Part shown: one piece after another, positions 17,291-28,168 of the stretch | Layout: the number at the start of each line of letters is the position of its first letter | Numbering within the stretch: position 1 is the stretch's first letter | Assembly: GCF_001613105.1 (NCBI RefSeq) | Contig: NZ_BDBS01000002.1 | Coordinates: 310,001 to 374,000, forward strand | DNA length: 64,000 nucleotides | Source of the DNA: Nocardia pseudobrasiliensis NBRC 108224 | Lineage (GTDB): Bacteria; Actinomycetota; Actinomycetes; Mycobacteriales; Mycobacteriaceae | Reading direction: 5' to 3' | Program-made: the position numbers and the translations under genes | The notes under the pieces: model-generated | What the model saw: only the letters and a program-made list of their open reading frames with translations | What the model was told of the DNA's origin: nothing | The model's database searches: none

Positions 17291-17338
17291 ACACAAGCTG
17301 TTGTGTTGATCGTTGTTGTCGGACCCCAGTAGTAGTGT
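17291..17338. promoter_or_regulatory. NrdR boxes upstream of nrdF
   Basis: ACACAAGCTGTTGTGT at 17291-17306 is a perfect 16-base palindrome matching the NrdR box. A degenerate second box, ACCCCAGTAGTAGTGT at 17323-17338, keeps the right half and lies 32 bases away centre to centre. nrdF therefore seems to be co-regulated with nrdHIE although the genes are 5.7 kb apart. Confidence 0.75.
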
Positions 17339-17388
17339 TCTGGGCGAGGGAAATCCGCACGGATCCATGAGGTGAGAAGGGTGAGTGA

Positions 17389-18357
<969 letters not shown>

Positions 18358-18373
18358 GTTCGGCGAAACCTTC

Positions 18374-18407
18374 GGCCCCGGGCACTGCCGTGTGCCCGGG
18401 GCCTTCG
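18374..18407 (+). terminator. Intrinsic terminator of nrdF
   Basis: GGCCCCGGGCAC at 18374-18385 pairs perfectly with GTGCCCGGGGCC at 18392-18403 around a 6-base loop, followed by TTCG, 16 bases after the nrdF stop. Confidence 0.8.
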
Positions 18408-18506
18408 ACCATCTGGGCCGGTGATCTGGCTGCTGGCGAGCGGGTGCGCCACGGTGGGGCTACTGCGTGAGCGTCGAACCGTGCCGAATCCCGCGGCGAC
18501 CGTGGC

Positions 18507-19274
18507 TCATACGAGTGCGACTTCCGCGTTCCAGCCCGGGCCCGCCAGCAGGGTGGCGGCGCGACGGCGGATCAGGGAGATCTGACCGGCCCAGCCGTTG
18601 AACTCGAGTGTTTCCTTGGTGCGCTGGCCGTGGTGTTTGCGATAGCGCAGGACGATCGTGTCCACGACCGCACCGGGTGCGAGGGCCGAACCGGCCATCA
18701 GCAGCCCGGTGTCCTCCATATTGCGCAGCCCGGCCCAGCCGCCCGCGGCGAGCAGCAGACTGCGCCGCCACATCACCGCGGCGGGAACGACCGGCAGTCG
18801 ATAGTTGTCGCGATCGGTGACCCAGGCGTCGACCAGGGCACCCCGGGGCAGCGGCCCCGGCGGGAACGGAAACGGGAAGTCCACCAGCTCACCGGAATCC
18901 ATCAGATCCCGCGCCGGGCCCACGGCGAAACCGGCGTCCGGATGCACCGCCAGCGCCTCGGCCAGCGTCGCCAATGCCGTGGGTTCGAGTTCGTCGTCGG
19001 CATCCAAATTCTGGACCAGCGGTGCGCGCGCACGACCGAGCGCGACATTGCGCGTAGTAGCCGGCCCCTCCTGGGTTACGTTGCCGCCCAGATATATTCG
19101 CGGATCGTCGGCCGCGCCGCAGCTCTCGAGCTCGGCGAGCACCTCGGCCGAGGGGCCGTCGATCTGCAACAACCAGCGCCAATCCGGATGGGTCTGGGCA
19201 CACAATGAGCGCCACGCGGCGGGCAGATAGCAGGCGTAGCCGCCATGAACAGCCGTGACGACATCAACCTGCAT
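18507..19274 (-). CDS. Glycosyltransferase family 2 protein
   Basis: A 255-residue GT-A fold glycosyltransferase. The N-terminus MQVDVVTAVHGGYACYLPAA is the nucleotide-binding strand. ARAPLVQNLDADDELEP contains the metal-binding DxDD motif, and NMEDTGLLM supplies the family's ED acidic motif. There are no membrane helices, so it acts in the cytoplasm. I chose the ATG at 19274, where the conserved domain begins; an ORF extending further upstream has no ribosome site. Acceptor and sugar donor are unknown. Confidence 0.85.
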   Translation of the reverse strand: MQVDVVTAVHGGYACYLPAAWRSLCAQTHPDWRWLLQIDGPSAEVLAELESCGAADDPRIYLGGNVTQEGPATTRNVALGRARAPLVQNLDADDELEPTALATLAEALAVHPDAGFAVGPARDLMDSGELVDFPFPFPPGPLPRGALVDAWVTDRDNYRLPVVPAAVMWRRSLLLAAGGWAGLRNMEDTGLLMAGSALAPGAVVDTIVLRYRKHHGQRTKETLEFNGWAGQISLIRRRAATLLAGPGWNAEVALV

Positions 19275-19429
19275 ACCGGTCAGTTTGCCATTCGGGCGAT
19301 CCCGTCGCATCCCGGAGGCCAAGGGAGACAGTCGATGTGACGAGCAGTTCCGGATGCGCCGCTGCGGGGATGTGCGGACCGGAAAAGTCCAGGGGCCTGC
19401 CCACCGAAGACATGTCATGTAGCAGTCGC

Positions 19430-19451
19430 TAGTATTCGAATATGTGTTCGA
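19430..19451 (+). promoter_or_regulatory. -10 element and LexA-like (SOS) box
   Basis: TCGAATATGTGTTCGA at 19436-19451 matches 15 of 16 positions of the actinobacterial LexA box TCGAAC-N4-GTTCGA. TAGTAT at 19430-19435 looks like a -10 element that would start transcription at or next to the ATG at 19442, giving a leaderless mRNA. The box covers the start site, an efficient place for repression. Confidence 0.55.
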
Positions 19452-19807
19452 GTGAGGATGGTGAGGTTCCTCGGACCGAAGGCACCGCACCGGAGCTGCA
19501 GTATCCGAGCCGGACCGGTTACTACTACCGGGCGCTGGTGCATCCGCCGAAGCCGGTGTGGGTTCGGCTGGATGCCATCCTCGTGCGGGATCCTGGAATG
19601 CCGCGGCATGTCAACGGTGCGGGGCTGGATATGACGGGTGAGCGGCCGGGGACATTGACGCACTGGGTGCCCACGCTCGCCGGGGATTGGATGGGGAGGG
19701 TGAACTTCTCCATTCCCTATGCCGACGGACGGGTGCCGTTGCAGCTCACCGATCAGCTCGTTCCGGCCTACGCGTTGCGCCCGCGGCCGGGACGTGAGCG
19801 CGGATGA
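19442..19807 (+). CDS. Hypothetical protein, possibly SOS-regulated
   Basis: A 121-residue soluble ORF with no recognised domain. Visible features are TGYYYRALVHPPKPVWVRLD in the N-terminal half and a cluster of aromatic and Pro residues; there is no signal peptide or membrane segment. The only in-frame start is the ATG at 19442, which lies inside a LexA-like box and 6 bases after a -10 element, so it is probably translated from a leaderless transcript. It converges on the crcB pair with four bases between the stops. Confidence 0.65.
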   Translation: MCSSEDGEVPRTEGTAPELQYPSRTGYYYRALVHPPKPVWVRLDAILVRDPGMPRHVNGAGLDMTGERPGTLTHWVPTLAGDWMGRVNFSIPYADGRVPLQLTDQLVPAYALRPRPGRERG

Positions 19808-19811
19808 GAAC

Positions 19812-20174
19812 TCAGCCGAGCAGGTCGCGGACGGTGGTGAAGGCCAGCAGGGTCGCGCCGAGACCGGCGATCACGCTGATCGCGACGTTCAGGGCGGCGT
19901 AGAGATAGTTGCGCTCCTCGGTCAGGCGGATCGTCTCGTACCCGAAGGTGCTGTAGGTGGTGAGCGCACCGCAGAAACCCGTTCCGGCGAGGGCGAATAC
20001 GGAGGTGGAGGCGGCCGCGCCGGTCAGCGCGCCGAGGATCAGGCAGCCGGTGACATTCACCAGCAGCGTGCCCCACGGGAAGACGCTGTCCTGCCGGTTC
20101 TGCACGGCCCGATCGAGCAGATAGCGCAGCGGAGCCCCGACGGCGGCGCCGAGGACGACGAGCAGTACGGTCAT
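19812..20174 (-). CDS. crcB: Fluoride channel subunit CrcB (Fluc), second gene
   Basis: A 120-residue four-helix membrane protein of the Fluc family that exports fluoride as a dual-topology dimer. GTLLVNVTGCLILGAL and GFCGALTTYSTFGYETI contain the conserved Asn, and the Gly-Thr-Tyr-Ser-Thr-Phe segment lines the pore. The start overlaps the preceding crcB as ATGA. Two adjacent crcB genes usually encode a heterodimer of opposite topologies. Confidence 0.93.
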   Translation of the reverse strand: MTVLLVVLGAAVGAPLRYLLDRAVQNRQDSVFPWGTLLVNVTGCLILGALTGAAASTSVFALAGTGFCGALTTYSTFGYETIRLTEERNYLYAALNVAISVIAGLGATLLAFTTVRDLLG

Positions 20175-20671
20175 GCGGCCCGCCTCCGGCACGCGCGACG
20201 GCGCATGCCCTCGTAGGCCTCGCGCGTGAGCCGCACCGCCACCAGCGTGACCAGCAGCGCGGCGACCAGCGTCCCGGACAGATATGCGAAGGCGAGTCCG
20301 ATCGTGTCGGGCTGCAACAGATTTCGCGTCTCGTTCGTATAGGTGGAGAAGGTGGTGAAACCGCCGAGCACGCCGACGCCCAGGAACGGCCGCAGCAGCC
20401 GGTGCGCGATCCAGACGTCGGTGATCAACACCATCAGCACGCCGATGAGAAAGCAGCCGGACACATTGGTGGTGAAGGTTGCCCAGGGGAAACCCTCGGG
20501 CGGGGTCGGCCACAGTTCGGCCAGTCCATAGCGGGCCAGTGCGCCGAGGCTGCCGCCGACGGCGATCGTGGCGAGCAGCGCGGTCCGGTCGCGTCGCGAT
20601 TCCCGCTGGGACCGTGAGGGATTGGGATCCAGATCCGCATCGATCGGTTCCTGGGACAGCTCGGTCGTCAC
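20171..20671 (-). CDS. crcB: Fluoride channel subunit CrcB (Fluc), first gene
   Basis: A 166-residue CrcB with a charged N-terminal extension of about 30 residues before helix 1. Conserved segments are GSLGALARYGLAELW, TFTTNVSGCFLIGVL and GVGVLGGFTTFSTYTNET. AGGAG precedes the ATG. Together with the downstream copy it should form a fluoride exporter. About 40 bases upstream there is a structured leader that resembles a fluoride riboswitch. Confidence 0.93.
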   Translation of the reverse strand: MTTELSQEPIDADLDPNPSRSQRESRRDRTALLATIAVGGSLGALARYGLAELWPTPPEGFPWATFTTNVSGCFLIGVLMVLITDVWIAHRLLRPFLGVGVLGGFTTFSTYTNETRNLLQPDTIGLAFAYLSGTLVAALLVTLVAVRLTREAYEGMRRRACRRRAA

Positions 20672-20710
20672 ATGCGTCTCCTACTCGATTGACGGCAGCC
20701 GAAACTGCCT

Positions 20711-20782
20711 CGGGTAGGGACTGTTGGCGGCGCGAGCGCCACGGTTGTTCCGATATCCGGAAGCGGCGAGCCCCACCGCCGC
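20711..20782 (-). ncRNA. Candidate divergent fluoride riboswitch (crcB RNA)
   Basis: Reading the minus strand: GCGGCG (20782-20777), loop GUGGGGCU, CGCCGC (20768-20763); an extra 5-bp hairpin UUCCG/CGGAA (20762-20748); linker CAACC; stem GUGGCGC/GCGCCGC (20742-20727); then CAAC, AGUCCC (20722-20717) and UAC. AGUCCC can pair with GGGGCU in the first loop. This is the same order of stem, linker, stem, 4-base spacer and pseudoknot as the crcB aptamer. The usual AUG and UGAU are GUG and CAAC here, and the extra hairpin is not typical, so this is a candidate only. Confidence 0.5.
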
Positions 20783-20829
20783 ACGTGTCCAGAGTAGCGG
20801 GTCGAGGATAGCCAGCGAGATGCCGGTCG

Positions 20830-21843
20830 TCAGTCCGTGACGAATCCGTTGAGCGTGCCGCGCAGATCGTCGAGCATCGCGCGCGCCGCGGTGACACCCG
20901 AACCGTGCCAGATGGCGTCGTCGACGGCGAATTCGCGGCGATCCGATACCGCGCCGAGCCTCTTCCAGTCCTTACTCTTCATGACGCCCTGGCCGTAACT
21001 CTTACCGTCGGGCCCGTCGAACATCACATACAGGACATCGCCCTCGACCCGATCCCGATCGGCCTCGCTGCCCACGCCCGACACCGGGAAGGTGTGCCCC
21101 CGCTGTGCGCCCGGGCGCTGTACGCCGGTATCGGCGAGCACCTGACCGGCGAAGCTGTCATCGCCGAGGACCTGAATATCGTTGGGGGAGAAGCGGATCA
21201 CCGACGCCTGGGAGAAGCTCGCGGCGATCGCAGAGCCGGTTTCGCGGGCGGTGGTGCGGTAGTCGCCGAGGATCCTCTCCGCGGCCCCGGCGCGATCCAT
21301 ACCGTCGGCCAGGGCGGTGAACTGCGCCTGCCAGGGGGCGGCGCCGACCAGAACGGTCGGGGCGATGGCGCGCAGCGCGTCGGCGTCGGACGCGGTGGCG
21401 CCCAGGATCAGATCCGGCTGCAGCGCGGCGATTTTCGCCGGATCGGGACGGCCGATCCCGCCGACGCTGGGAATCTTCAGCACTCCGGTGCCCAGATAGG
21501 ACGGCTGCGGCACGGGCCCGTCGAGGGTCGCCGCGCCGACGACCCGCTCCCACAGGCCGACCGCGCAGACCGCGTCCAGTGCGGTCGTGTCGAGGACGAC
21601 GATGCGCTGCGGATCGGCGGGGACCTGGGCTCCCGCGACCGGATGGGTGCCCGCGGGCTGATCCGGCGCGGTCGGCAGCGAACAGGCCGTGCGGGTGTCG
21701 CGCTCGATGCCCACGACCGCGGCTCCGGCGATATTCGTCGTGGTGCGAACGATATTGGCCTCGTCGTCGGACCCGTTCGCACACGCGGTGAGTAGTGTCA
21801 CCAACGCCGCCAGCGCGAGCCCGCCGACCCGTAGCCGCCGCAT
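20830..21843 (-). CDS. Iron-siderophore-type ABC substrate-binding lipoprotein (FecB-like)
   Basis: A lipoprotein with signal MRRLRVGGLALAALVTLLTAC; the lipobox LTAC makes the Cys the first mature residue. The mature part is a two-lobed helical-backbone binding protein of the FepB/FecB type: PQRIVVLDTTALDAVCAVG, KIPSVGGIGRPDPAKIAALQ and PDLILGATASD are the typical strand-helix units. Start codons further upstream (21900, 21936) are in frame but have no better ribosome site. No permease or ATPase gene is adjacent. Position matches fecB (Rv3044) beside ctaD in M. tuberculosis. Confidence 0.87.
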   Translation of the reverse strand: MRRLRVGGLALAALVTLLTACANGSDDEANIVRTTTNIAGAAVVGIERDTRTACSLPTAPDQPAGTHPVAGAQVPADPQRIVVLDTTALDAVCAVGLWERVVGAATLDGPVPQPSYLGTGVLKIPSVGGIGRPDPAKIAALQPDLILGATASDADALRAIAPTVLVGAAPWQAQFTALADGMDRAGAAERILGDYRTTARETGSAIAASFSQASVIRFSPNDIQVLGDDSFAGQVLADTGVQRPGAQRGHTFPVSGVGSEADRDRVEGDVLYVMFDGPDGKSYGQGVMKSKDWKRLGAVSDRREFAVDDAIWHGSGVTAARAMLDDLRGTLNGFVTD

Positions 21844-22090
21844 GCGGCCGTGGTTGTCAGCTGGGATGTTGCGGGTGGGGTCGGACTCGATCACCGGCAT
21901 GCGGGAGAGGGTACACAGCGGCCGGGTGACACCCAATTACGACACAGAGTAGGACCGGGCGTGGTGCTTGCGGCAGCACCGATTACGATCTGTCGTAGCG
22001 CAAGCCACCCGTCGTTCGCCGTGCGCCGAACCCGGACACGGGAAGCCGTGCGTACGACAACGACCAGAAGGCACACCTTCAGGAGGATCA

Positions 22091-23827
22091 GTGACTGCTG
22101 TAGAGCCCCAGCCAGTCCGCAAGTTGGAAGCGAGCCGGCCGTATCCACCGCGGCTGGGTCCGAAGGGTTCGTTCATCTACAAGGCCGTCACCACGACCGA
22201 CCCGAAGGTCCTCGGCGTGATGTACCTGGTGACGGCGATGTCGTTCTTCCTCATCGGTGGCGTCATGGCCCTGTTGATGCGCGCCGAGCTCGCGCGCCCG
22301 GGCCTGCAGTTCCTCTCGCCCGAGCAGTTCAACCAGCTGTTCACCATGCACGGCACGATCATGCTGCTGTTCTACGCGACCGCGATCGTGTTCGGCTTCG
22401 CCAATATCGTGCTGCCGCTGCAGATCGGCGCCCCCGACGTCGCCTTCCCGCGCCTGAACGCCTTCAGCTACTGGCTGTACCTGTTCGGCGCGACCATGGC
22501 GACCGCGGGCTTCATCACCCCCGGCGGCGCCGCGGACTTCGGCTGGACCGCCTACACCCCGCTGTCGGATATCGTGCACTCCCCGGGCGTGGGCGCGGAC
22601 CTGTGGATCATGGGTCTGGCCGTCTCCGGTCTGGGCACCATCCTCGGTGGCGTCAATATGCTCACCACCGTGGTCTGCCTGCGCTGCCCGGGTATGACGC
22701 TGTTCCGGATGCCGATCTTCACTTGGAACATCGCCGTCACCAGCGTGCTCGTGCTGCTGGCCTTCCCGCTGCTGACCGCCGCGCTGATGGCGCTGGCCTA
22801 CGACCGGCATCTGGGCGGGCACATCTACGATCCGGCCACCGGCGGCGCGATCCTGTACCAGCACCTGTTCTGGTACTTCGGCCATCCCGAGGTGTACATC
22901 ATCGCGCTGCCGTTCTTCGGCATCGTCTCGGAGATCTTCCCGGTCTTCAGCCGTAAGCCGATCTTCGGTTACACCACCCTGGTCTACGCGACCCTGGGCA
23001 TCGCGGCGCTGTCGATCGCGGTGTGGGCGCACCACATGTACGCCACGGGCGCGGTGCTGCTGCCGTACTTCTCGTTCATGACCTTCCTGATCGCGGTGCC
23101 CACCGGCGTGAAGTTCTTCAACTGGATCGGCACCATGTGGCGAGGTCAGCTGACATTCGAATCGCCGATGCTGTTCTCGGTCGGCTTCATCGTGACCTTC
23201 CTCTTCGGTGGTCTGTCGGGCGTCATTCTGGCCAGCCCGCCGCTGGACTTCCACGTGTCCGACACCTACTTCGTGGTCGCGCACTTCCACTACGTACTCT
23301 TCGGCACCATCGTGTTCGCCACCTACGCGGGCATCTACTTCTGGTTCCCGAAGATGACCGGTCGCATGATGGACGAGCGCCTGGGCAAGTGGCACTTCTG
23401 GGCGACCATGATCGGCTTCCACACCACCTTCCTGGTGCAGCACTGGCTGGGCGCGGAGGGTATGCCGCGGCGCTACGCCGACTACCTGCCCACCGACGGG
23501 TTCACCCTGCTGAACACCATCTCCACGATCGGCGCCTTCATCCTCGGCGCCTCGACGCTGCCGTTCATCTGGAACGTCTTCAAGAGCTACCGCTACGGCG
23601 AGGTCGTGACGGTGGACGATCCGTGGGGTTACGGCAACTCGCTGGAGTGGGCGACCACCTGCCCGCCGCCGCGGCACAACTTCTACGAGCTGCCGCGCAT
23701 CCGGTCCGAGCGTCCCGCGTTCGAGCTGCACTATCCGCATATGGTCGAGCGGATGCGGGCCGAGGCCCACGTCGGCTGGGGCGGTAAGTCCCACCATGTG
23801 AGCGAGCTCGAGAAGGTTTCGAGCTAG
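22091..23827 (+). CDS. ctaD: Cytochrome c oxidase subunit I (aa3-type)
   Basis: The 578-residue subunit I has 12 membrane helices. Metal ligands are visible in order: [12 protein letters not shown] (haem a), [11 protein letters not shown] (CuB His with the cross-linked Tyr), [10 protein letters not shown] (two CuB His) and [11 protein letters not shown] (haem a3 and haem a). It reduces oxygen to water in the cytoplasmic membrane with subunits encoded elsewhere. AGGAGGA lies 4 bases before the GTG start. A strong terminator follows. Confidence 0.97.
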   Translation: MTAVEPQPVRKLEASRPYPPRLGPKGSFIYKAVTTTDPKVLGVMYLVTAMSFFLIGGVMALLMRAELARPGLQFLSPEQFNQLFTMHGTIMLLFYATAIVFGFANIVLPLQIGAPDVAFPRLNAFSYWLYLFGATMATAGFITPGGAADFGWTAYTPLSDIVHSPGVGADLWIMGLAVSGLGTILGGVNMLTTVVCLRCPGMTLFRMPIFTWNIAVTSVLVLLAFPLLTAALMALAYDRHLGGHIYDPATGGAILYQHLFWYFGHPEVYIIALPFFGIVSEIFPVFSRKPIFGYTTLVYATLGIAALSIAVWAHHMYATGAVLLPYFSFMTFLIAVPTGVKFFNWIGTMWRGQLTFESPMLFSVGFIVTFLFGGLSGVILASPPLDFHVSDTYFVVAHFHYVLFGTIVFATYAGIYFWFPKMTGRMMDERLGKWHFWATMIGFHTTFLVQHWLGAEGMPRRYADYLPTDGFTLLNTISTIGAFILGASTLPFIWNVFKSYRYGEVVTVDDPWGYGNSLEWATTCPPPRHNFYELPRIRSERPAFELHYPHMVERMRAEAHVGWGGKSHHVSELEKVSS

Positions 23828-23845
23828 CAAGTAGATCTCTCCGGC

Positions 23846-23884
23846 GCGGCGGCCGTCTCTCGAGACGGCCGCCGCGTTCGGTTT
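23846..23884 (+). terminator. Intrinsic terminator of ctaD
   Basis: GCGGCGGCCGTCTC at 23846-23859 pairs perfectly with GAGACGGCCGCCGC at 23862-23875, followed by GTTCGGTTT, 18 bases after the ctaD stop. Confidence 0.8.
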
Positions 23885-23902
23885 GACGACCCCTCGAGAT
23901 AA

Positions 23903-25165
<1,263 letters not shown>

Positions 25166-25216
25166 GGGTCATCCGGGTACGCTGAGCTGCATTCACCCAC
25201 GATCGGGAGGACTGCG

Positions 25217-25672
25217 ATGCGTGCTCCACTGCTGGTGATCGCCCTGCTCGGCCTGGCCCTGGTGGGCTGTAGTTCCAATGATTCGAAAACCGATCCCGCT
25301 ACCACCACCAGCGCCGCCGCGCCGACCACCCCGGCGTCGTCCACGGTGAATCTCGACGCCAAGGCCGATGGCACGCGGGTCACGCTGAAAGTGGGCCAGG
25401 AGGTGAGGGTTTCGCTGGCGGGCAACCCGACCACCGGAGCCCTGTGGCAGCTGCGCGAACTCGATCAGACGATCGTCAAGCAGAAGGACGATCCGGATTT
25501 CCGTCCCGATCCCAATCCGGACAACAAGGTGGGCGTGGGCGGCACCTCGATCTGGACCTTCACCGCCCTCGCGCCCGGCAGCACGAAACTGGCCATGGAT
25601 TACTCGCGGCCGTGGGAGCAGGGCGTACCGCCGTACCAGACCTTCTCTGTCACCATCGATGTCGGTCAGTGA
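25217..25672 (+). CDS. Chagasin-type (inhibitor I42) lipoprotein
   Basis: A 151-residue lipoprotein: signal MRAPLLVIALLGLALVGCSS with lipobox LVGC, then a Thr/Ala/Pro linker and an Ig-like domain. The three loops of chagasin-family cysteine-protease inhibitors are visible: NPTTGALW, GVGGTSIWTF and RPWEQGVPPYQTFSV. It should sit on the outer face of the membrane. GGGAGGA precedes the ATG. The target protease, if any, is unknown. Confidence 0.87.
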   Translation: MRAPLLVIALLGLALVGCSSNDSKTDPATTTSAAAPTTPASSTVNLDAKADGTRVTLKVGQEVRVSLAGNPTTGALWQLRELDQTIVKQKDDPDFRPDPNPDNKVGVGGTSIWTFTALAPGSTKLAMDYSRPWEQGVPPYQTFSVTIDVGQ

Positions 25673-25744
25673 CACCCGAGCCCAAGGATTTGGCGGCAGC
25701 CGATTACTTCTGTTCGGGGGTAAGGACCGCATAGGGTCTGCGGA

Positions 25745-26107
25745 ATGAAGAAGGCAATGATCGCGGCGGCCCAGGCGGCGGCTCTCGGTGTCACGGGTAT
25801 GGCGGCCATGGCGACCCTCGGGGTCGGCACCGCCGCGGCGGCGCCGCAGGACTGCGCGGTGCAGCGCGACCTGACCGGCGCCTCGGCCACCTGTCCGGCC
25901 GACGATGGCGTGGAGTACGTACTACACGTCGACTGCCTCGGCCTCTACGCCTCGGGACCGTTCCCGCTGTACGCCATCGGACCGTATGTGTCCAAGAGCT
26001 ATCCGTTCACCCCGAACGGGCAGCAGATCACCGCGGGTTGTACGGGGATGGGCCCCGGCGTCGTCGCGGTGGCCACCAATGCCTACGCCGAGATCTACCG
26101 CCGCTAG
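25745..26107 (+). CDS. Small secreted protein, unknown function
   Basis: A 120-residue ORF with an Ala-rich signal peptide (MKKAMIAAAQAAALGVTGMA, likely cut after TAAAA) and a mature part of about 87 residues with four cysteines (DCAVQ, TCPAD, DCLGLY, GCTGM), enough for two disulfides. No domain is recognised. It lies between two lipoprotein or cytosolic genes on the same strand without clear operon structure. Confidence 0.75.
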   Translation: MKKAMIAAAQAAALGVTGMAAMATLGVGTAAAAPQDCAVQRDLTGASATCPADDGVEYVLHVDCLGLYASGPFPLYAIGPYVSKSYPFTPNGQQITAGCTGMGPGVVAVATNAYAEIYRR

Positions 26108-26165
26108 CCTTCGTCCCGGTCGGCGGTAGCGGGTCGTTCGCGGACGTAACGTTAGGCTGGTCGGC

Positions 26166-26924
26166 GTGACTCCGGAGGCGGTAACCGAGCTGGACGCGGG
26201 ATTCGTTGCCCGCCATGCGGAATTGGCGCACGGCTACGGCGGTGGCGGCGATCCGGAGGATCCGGCGCTGGTGCAGGCCATGCAGATGGTGTTGCACATT
26301 CCCAAAGACGAACCGCCCCGGCGCAGTTCGCTGCTGGCCGCGGCCGCCACCGCGGTGGTGGCGTTGTGCCTGGATCCAAGGGTGGGCGAGGAGGGGGAAT
26401 GGGAACAGCGCTATCTGACCTGGAAGCGATCTCGCATTCGCAAGGTTGCGCGGCGCGCCCGGGGTGCACAGTGGCTGGCGGCCGGTGAGATCGACGGTGT
26501 GACCGTCGAACACGATGGCGCGCAGGCGCGAGCACTCGTTCCCGGTGCAGTTGGCGACATCGACTCGCGTATCCGCAAACTCCAGATCGGCGGCACCGAA
26601 CTCGAGCACGACGCGCCCGGGCCGACCGATTCCGACATTCCGGTGCTGTGGGTGAACGCGGAATTGGGTATGACTGTGGGCAAGGCGGCCGCGCAGGTCG
26701 GGCATGCCAGCATGCTGTTGGCCGGCGCGTTGCCGGTGCGACAGGTGTACGCGTGGTCGCTGCGCGGTTACCGGTGCGCGGTCCGTGACGCCGAGCCGGA
26801 GCAGTGGTCGAGTCTGTGCGATCGGGTTCGGCGCGGCTCGGCGACCGCGGTGCGCGATGCGGGTTTCACCGAGGTGGCGCCCGGCTCGATGACGGTGATC
26901 GCCACCGCGCCCGACCGGTGGTGA
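26166..26924 (+). CDS. PTH2-type peptidyl-tRNA hydrolase-like protein
   Basis: A 252-residue protein with a GTG start. The C-terminal 115 residues match the archaeal/eukaryotic-type peptidyl-tRNA hydrolase (PTH2) fold: LGMTVGKAAAQVGHASMLLA is its active-site helix and FTEVAPGSMTVIATAP the end strand. The N-terminal 130 residues are actinobacteria-specific and have no recognised motif. Bacteria already use the unrelated Pth1 enzyme, so the actual substrate is uncertain. Confidence 0.78.
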   Translation: MTPEAVTELDAGFVARHAELAHGYGGGGDPEDPALVQAMQMVLHIPKDEPPRRSSLLAAAATAVVALCLDPRVGEEGEWEQRYLTWKRSRIRKVARRARGAQWLAAGEIDGVTVEHDGAQARALVPGAVGDIDSRIRKLQIGGTELEHDAPGPTDSDIPVLWVNAELGMTVGKAAAQVGHASMLLAGALPVRQVYAWSLRGYRCAVRDAEPEQWSSLCDRVRRGSATAVRDAGFTEVAPGSMTVIATAPDRW

Positions 26925-27002
26925 CGCACCTGCGCCGGACGGTCGACGAGACGGCTCGGGTGCGGGAGACTCGTGTGCACGATTTTCCGGAGAGGCACGG
27001 AG

Positions 27003-27164
27003 ATGACGACACTGTGGATAGTGCTCGGCGCGTGGATCGTGTGCTCGATACCGGTGGCGCTGCTGCTCGCGCGGATGTTTCGCTCGCCGCAGTCCGAGGA
27101 GCGTGACGAATCACACCATCGCGACGACGAATTCACGCCCGGACAGCGCCGCGGCAGGCTATGA
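27003..27164 (+). CDS. Small single-pass membrane protein
   Basis: A 53-residue ORF with one hydrophobic helix (LWIVLGAWIVCSIPVALLLA) and a charged His/Asp/Glu-rich tail. GGAG lies just ahead of the ATG. Its stop overlaps an ATG (27161) that is in frame with the next gene, the ABC ATPase, so the two may be coupled. No function is known. Confidence 0.6.
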   Translation: MTTLWIVLGAWIVCSIPVALLLARMFRSPQSEERDESHHRDDEFTPGQRRGRL

Positions 27165-27217
27165 CACGTATCGTGCAAACCGACCACATTGGCAACGGTT
27201 CGCGGGCGTGGGACAAG

Positions 27218-28057
27218 ATGGAGCCCGTGCCGCAACCCGATCCCGATCTGCTCATCGACTTCAACGACGTGACTGTCCGGCGCTCGGGCCACACCCTGGT
27301 GGGTCCGGTCACCTGGCAGGTGGAATTGGACGAACGCTGGGTCGTCCTGGGCCCCAACGGCGCCGGTAAGACCACGCTGCTGCGGATGGCGGCGGCCGAT
27401 ATGCATCCGACCTCCGGCGCGGCGAATCTGCTCGGCGAGACGCTGGGTCGCACCGATATCACCGAACTACGCCCGCGCATCGGCATGTCCTCCGCGGCGG
27501 TGGCCAGTCGCGTCCCGCTGGACGAGAAGGTCAGCGATCTGGTGGTGTCGGCCGGGTATGCGGTCATGGGCCGCTGGCGCGAGGATTACGACGATATCGA
27601 TACCGATCGCGCGATCGATATGTTGGAAAGTCTGGGCGCGGAACATCTTTCCGATCGCGCCTACGGCACGCTGTCGGAGGGTGAACGCAAGCGGGTGCTC
27701 ATCGCCCGCGCGTTGATGACCGATCCGGAACTGTTGCTGCTCGACGAACCGGCCGCGGGCCTGGATCTGGGTGGCCGCGAGGAATTGGTCGAGAAGCTCG
27801 GCGATCTGGCCTCGGATCCCGACGCGCCCGCGACCGTCCTGGTCACCCATCACGTGGAGGAGATTCCCCCCGGCTTCACCCATGCCCTGCTGCTCAACGA
27901 GGGCAGCGTCGTCGCCCAGGGCCTGCTGTCGGACGTCCTCACCGCCGAGAATCTCAGCGAGGCGTTCCGCCAGTCCATCGCCTTGGACCGCATCGACGGC
28001 CGCTACTTCGCCCGGCGGTCTCAGCGCTTGGGTCGGCATCGGCACAAGCGGAGTTAG
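27218..28057 (+). CDS. ABC transporter ATP-binding protein
   Basis: A 279-residue ATPase with Walker A GPNGAGKTTL, signature YGTLSEGERKRVLIARALM, Walker B LLLLDEPAAGLD and switch His in VTHHVEEIP. No permease gene is adjacent. It resembles the stand-alone ATPases of the ModF/YlmA type and the Rv3041c position. I chose the ATG at 27218 after GGGACAAG; an ATG at 27161 that overlaps the preceding small gene would add 19 residues. Confidence 0.9.
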   Translation: MEPVPQPDPDLLIDFNDVTVRRSGHTLVGPVTWQVELDERWVVLGPNGAGKTTLLRMAAADMHPTSGAANLLGETLGRTDITELRPRIGMSSAAVASRVPLDEKVSDLVVSAGYAVMGRWREDYDDIDTDRAIDMLESLGAEHLSDRAYGTLSEGERKRVLIARALMTDPELLLLDEPAAGLDLGGREELVEKLGDLASDPDAPATVLVTHHVEEIPPGFTHALLLNEGSVVAQGLLSDVLTAENLSEAFRQSIALDRIDGRYFARRSQRLGRHRHKRS

Positions 28058-28168
28058 CCCCTCTCACCAAGCACCCGTTAGGGTGCGAGGGGTAACGACT
28101 GATTTCGCGAGAACATGGGTAACTCCCGGGAACGCCCAGAACTCGTCCACGCACCTGAGGTAGGACCT

